A DNA stretch of 36,714 nucleotides, taken from the NCBI GenBank assembly GCA_035499355.1, contig DATJYZ010000010.1, positions 1 through 36,714 of the forward strand, read 5' to 3'. Shown piece by piece: positions 35,107 through 36,714 of the stretch. The notes under the pieces are model-generated. The model saw only the letters and a program-made list of their open reading frames with translations, was not told the DNA's origin and made no database searches. Each line of letters starts with the position of its first letter. Position 1 is the first letter of the stretch. This DNA comes from JAEUPI01 sp035499355 (lineage in GTDB: Bacteria > Pseudomonadota > Gammaproteobacteria > Burkholderiales > Burkholderiaceae_C). A program made the translations under genes and the position numbers.

Positions 35107-36219
35107 GTGATCACCGTCTTGCACGATCAACGCGAAACCCGGCACCCCGACGACGCGGCCGACGGCGATGCGCTGTGGCTCGACGCGGCGGCCATCGAGC
35201 AGGCCACCGGTTGGGCCTGGAAGCCCGAGGGCCTGTGCCACGGCGATGTCTGCGTGCCGCTGCCGCCCGCGCTGAAGCCGCAGTGGGTGCGCGACGAGCG
35301 TCTGCTCGACATCGCGGCCGTGTGGCGCCGCAGCGGCCAGCCGGTGGTGCACGACGCCGCGTCGCGCACCTGGGTGCTCGGCGCCGGCGCGGCGCAGCGC
35401 GCCACGGCGCTCGCCTCGCTGCAGGCGCCCGACTTCGAGCTGCCTGACCTCGCCGGCCGCATGCATCGCCTGTCGGACCATCGCGGCCGCAAGGTCCTGC
35501 TCGCCACCTGGGCGAGTTGGTGAGGGTGCCGGCTTGACTTGCCCGTGTGGCAGTCGCTGTTCGAGGGCTTGAAGGAACACGCGTTCACCATTGTCGCCGT
35601 CGCGCTGGACGACGCCGACGCCGCGCGGCCGTGGATCGAGCGCGCGAACACCACGTACCCCTGCCTGATCGACCGCGAACACCACGTGGCCGATCTCTAC
35701 AACCTGGTGAACGTGCCGCAGGCGGTGTGGATCGACGAGCGTGGCCGCATCGTGCGCCCGCCGGAGACCGCGGGCTCCACCGACGGCTTTCGCGCCATGG
35801 ACCGCACGACCTTCGCGGTGCCCGACGCGGTGATCGCCGAGCGCAACCGCGTCAAGTCGCTCTACATCGGCGCGGTGCGCGACTGGGTGCTGCACGACGC
35901 GACGAGCGTCAACGCGCTCGATGGGGCCACCGCCGCGGCCAGGCTCCAGGTGCCCGACGACACGATCGCCGAGGCGCACGCGCGCTTCCGCCTCGGCCAG
36001 CACCTGCTGCGCACGGGCCAGGTCGACGAGGGCAAGGCGCTGATGGCCGAGGCGTCGCGGCTGCACCCCGACTCGTGGGCGATGTGGCGCCAGGCGGCCG
36101 ACAAGGATTCGCGCGGGCTCGCCTCGGGCGCCGCCTTCTGGGCACGCGTCGACGCGCTCGGCGACAGGCCCTACTACCCGCCGGCCGATATCACGGCGCC
36201 GACAGGCTCCGGACGCTGA
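35107..36219 (+). CDS. Redoxin/TlpA-like selenoprotein with in-frame UGA (Sec139)
   Basis: One frame of 370 residues, interrupted only by TGA at 35521-35523. The start is GTG 35107, five bases after AGGAGG. Residues 1-105 are a family-specific N-terminal region. Residues about 108-265 are a thioredoxin-fold redoxin (APDFELPDLAGRMHRLSDHRG, LLATWASW, VAVALDD, VPQAVWIDERGRIV). About 285-370 is a helical, TPR-like tail (RLGQHLLRTGQVDEGKAL). The UGA falls exactly where the nucleophilic Cys should follow LLATWASW, giving Sec139-Gly-Cys141 then RLDLPVWQ. The fold continues in frame without loss, and a SECIS-like hairpin follows, so I read UGA as selenocysteine rather than a nonsense mutation. It should be a thiol/peroxide oxidoreductase. 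It follows the acyl-CoA dehydrogenase gene by 28 bases. Ordinary annotation would split it into 35107-35523 and a downstream piece. Confidence 0.85.
35536..35555 (+). promoter_or_regulatory. Bacterial SECIS-like hairpin downstream of the UGA codon
   Basis: Within the coding RNA, GACU (35536-35539) pairs with AGUC (35552-35555), U35540 is bulged, and GCC (35541-35543) pairs with GGC (35549-35551). The five-base loop CGUGU (35544-35548) has G as its second base and begins 21 bases after the UGA. A bulged U in the upper stem and a G within the first two loop bases, at about 16-37 bases from UGA, are the known features of bacterial SECIS elements recognised by SelB; E. coli fdhF has the same design. 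The structure was drawn by hand, not computed. Confidence 0.75.
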
Positions 36220-36403
36220 CGCGCGGAAGACACTCCGTCAATCTGCCGCCGCGCCGAACGCGATCGCGCCGACATCGCCCGCGCGCAGCACGGCGCCTTC
36301 GGCGCGCGCACGGTCGTGGGCGGCGCCGCCGACTCGCGATCGCGCCGCGATGATGCCACCGCGGCTGCGCGAAGCGGCCGGCCGGCAGCGGCGTTTGGGT
36401 CGG

Positions 36404-36427
36404 CGCATGCGGCACGCGCCGCATGCG
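36404..36427. repeat. Perfect 10-bp inverted repeat with 4-base loop
   Basis: CGCATGCGGC (36404-36413) and GCCGCATGCG (36418-36427) flank ACGC. It sits between the selenoprotein gene and the M48 gene, ending 12 bases before ATG 36440. It could end the upstream transcript (no T tract) or form a hairpin in the leader of the downstream gene. The rest of 36220-36403 shows no convincing gene. Confidence 0.7.
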
Positions 36428-36439
36428 AAGATCGGCGCG

Positions 36440-36714
36440 ATGTTCCTGCGCCGCGCTCATTCGCTGCTGCTGATGGCCGCCCTGCTCGCGGCCTGCGGCA
36501 CCACCGTCGTCAACCCGGTCACCGGCCAGGCCGAGCGCACGGTGATGGACGAGCAGGCCGAGATCGCCGAAGGCGCCAAGGCGCACCAGGGTGTGCTGCA
36601 GGAGTACGGCGCCTACGACAACCCCAAGCTGCAGGCCTACGTCGACGACCTCGGCCAGCGGCTCGCCGCGCAGTCGCACCGCGCCAACCTCAAGTGGACC
36701 TTCACGGTGCTCGA
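36440..36714 (+). CDS. M48 family metalloprotease lipoprotein, N-terminal part (cut by right edge)
   Basis: 91 codons visible from ATG 36440. Lipobox LLAAC (Cys19) follows a short signal. NPVTGQAERTVMDEQAEIAEG and DNPKLQAYVDDLGQRLAAQSHR match the region before the catalytic domain in BepA/LoiP-like M48 proteases, which handle outer-membrane protein quality control. The HExxH zinc site lies beyond the window, so activity cannot be judged. Confidence 0.82.
   Translation, partial: MFLRRAHSLLLMAALLAACGTTVVNPVTGQAERTVMDEQAEIAEGAKAHQGVLQEYGAYDNPKLQAYVDDLGQRLAAQSHRANLKWTFTVL

Noticed and set aside
35521..35523. Simple nonsense mutation or sequencing error splitting a redoxin gene
   Set aside because: Possible, but less likely than recoding: the stop is TGA, sits exactly at the catalytic Cys position and is followed by a SECIS-like hairpin at the correct spacing. 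Kept as the alternative to exclude.
36238..36408. Short minus-strand frame (about 56 codons) ending GDVGAIAFGAAAD
   Set aside because: The end reads like protein, but there is no ribosome site, no family match and a basic low-complexity start; not supported enough to call.

Overview
The window is very GC-rich, densely coded and has short intergenic gaps. Its gene families point to a beta-proteobacterium of the order Burkholderiales, probably near the Rubrivivax/Leptothrix/Methylibium group: a Bug-type (TTT family) solute-binding protein beside a GntR/FCD regulator and an MmgE/PrpD enzyme, a SorAB sulfite dehydrogenase, a YfiRNB system and many lipoproteins. This placement is inferred from gene content; no rRNA, tRNA, CRISPR array or insertion sequence was seen. 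No gap longer than 300 bases lacks a gene.

Layout. 1-3.06 kb (-): one open frame joining a complete DyP-type peroxidase to a cytochrome P450, cut by the left edge, divergent from a PAS/LuxR-type regulator. 4.1-8.2 kb: small accessory genes (lipoprotein, ComEA-like protein, an orphan mosaic of contractile-tail protein pieces, a small membrane protein, a YhiN-like flavoprotein, a decayed peptide-binding protein). 8.2-12.1 kb: a 900-residue coiled-coil protein and a divergent 326-residue protein that share a C-terminal domain, with 80 bp identical between them. 12.2-15.9 kb: a Met-Gly lipoprotein, a GAF-PAS-GGDEF protein and two GSTs. 15.9-21.1 kb: osmC-flavin monooxygenase (-) divergent from cysteine synthase-glutaredoxin, IPNS-like oxygenase and AhpD-like protein (+), a compact thiol/redox block. 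21.1-25.2 kb: yfiR-yfiN-yfiB (-) and a divergent MltB-type transglycosylase. 25.2-30.6 kb: a lipoprotein, a PhyH-type oxygenase, a Gfo/Idh/MocA oxidoreductase, sorAB, and a secreted metallo-beta-lactamase-fold protein. 30.7-36.2 kb: GntR regulator, Bug binding protein and MmgE/PrpD (-), divergent from an acyl-CoA dehydrogenase followed by a redoxin gene. The right edge holds the start of an M48 metalloprotease lipoprotein.

The strongest unusual signal is the redoxin gene at 35107-36219. It is interrupted only by an in-frame TGA, exactly where the thioredoxin-fold catalytic cysteine belongs. A hairpin with a bulged U and a G-containing loop follows at the spacing expected of a bacterial SECIS element. 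I read it as a selenoprotein that ordinary gene calling would split in two. The second is the DyP peroxidase-P450 fusion, whose P450 half has lost the usual acid/threonine pair of the I helix. The third is the divergent coiled-coil pair with a shared tail domain.
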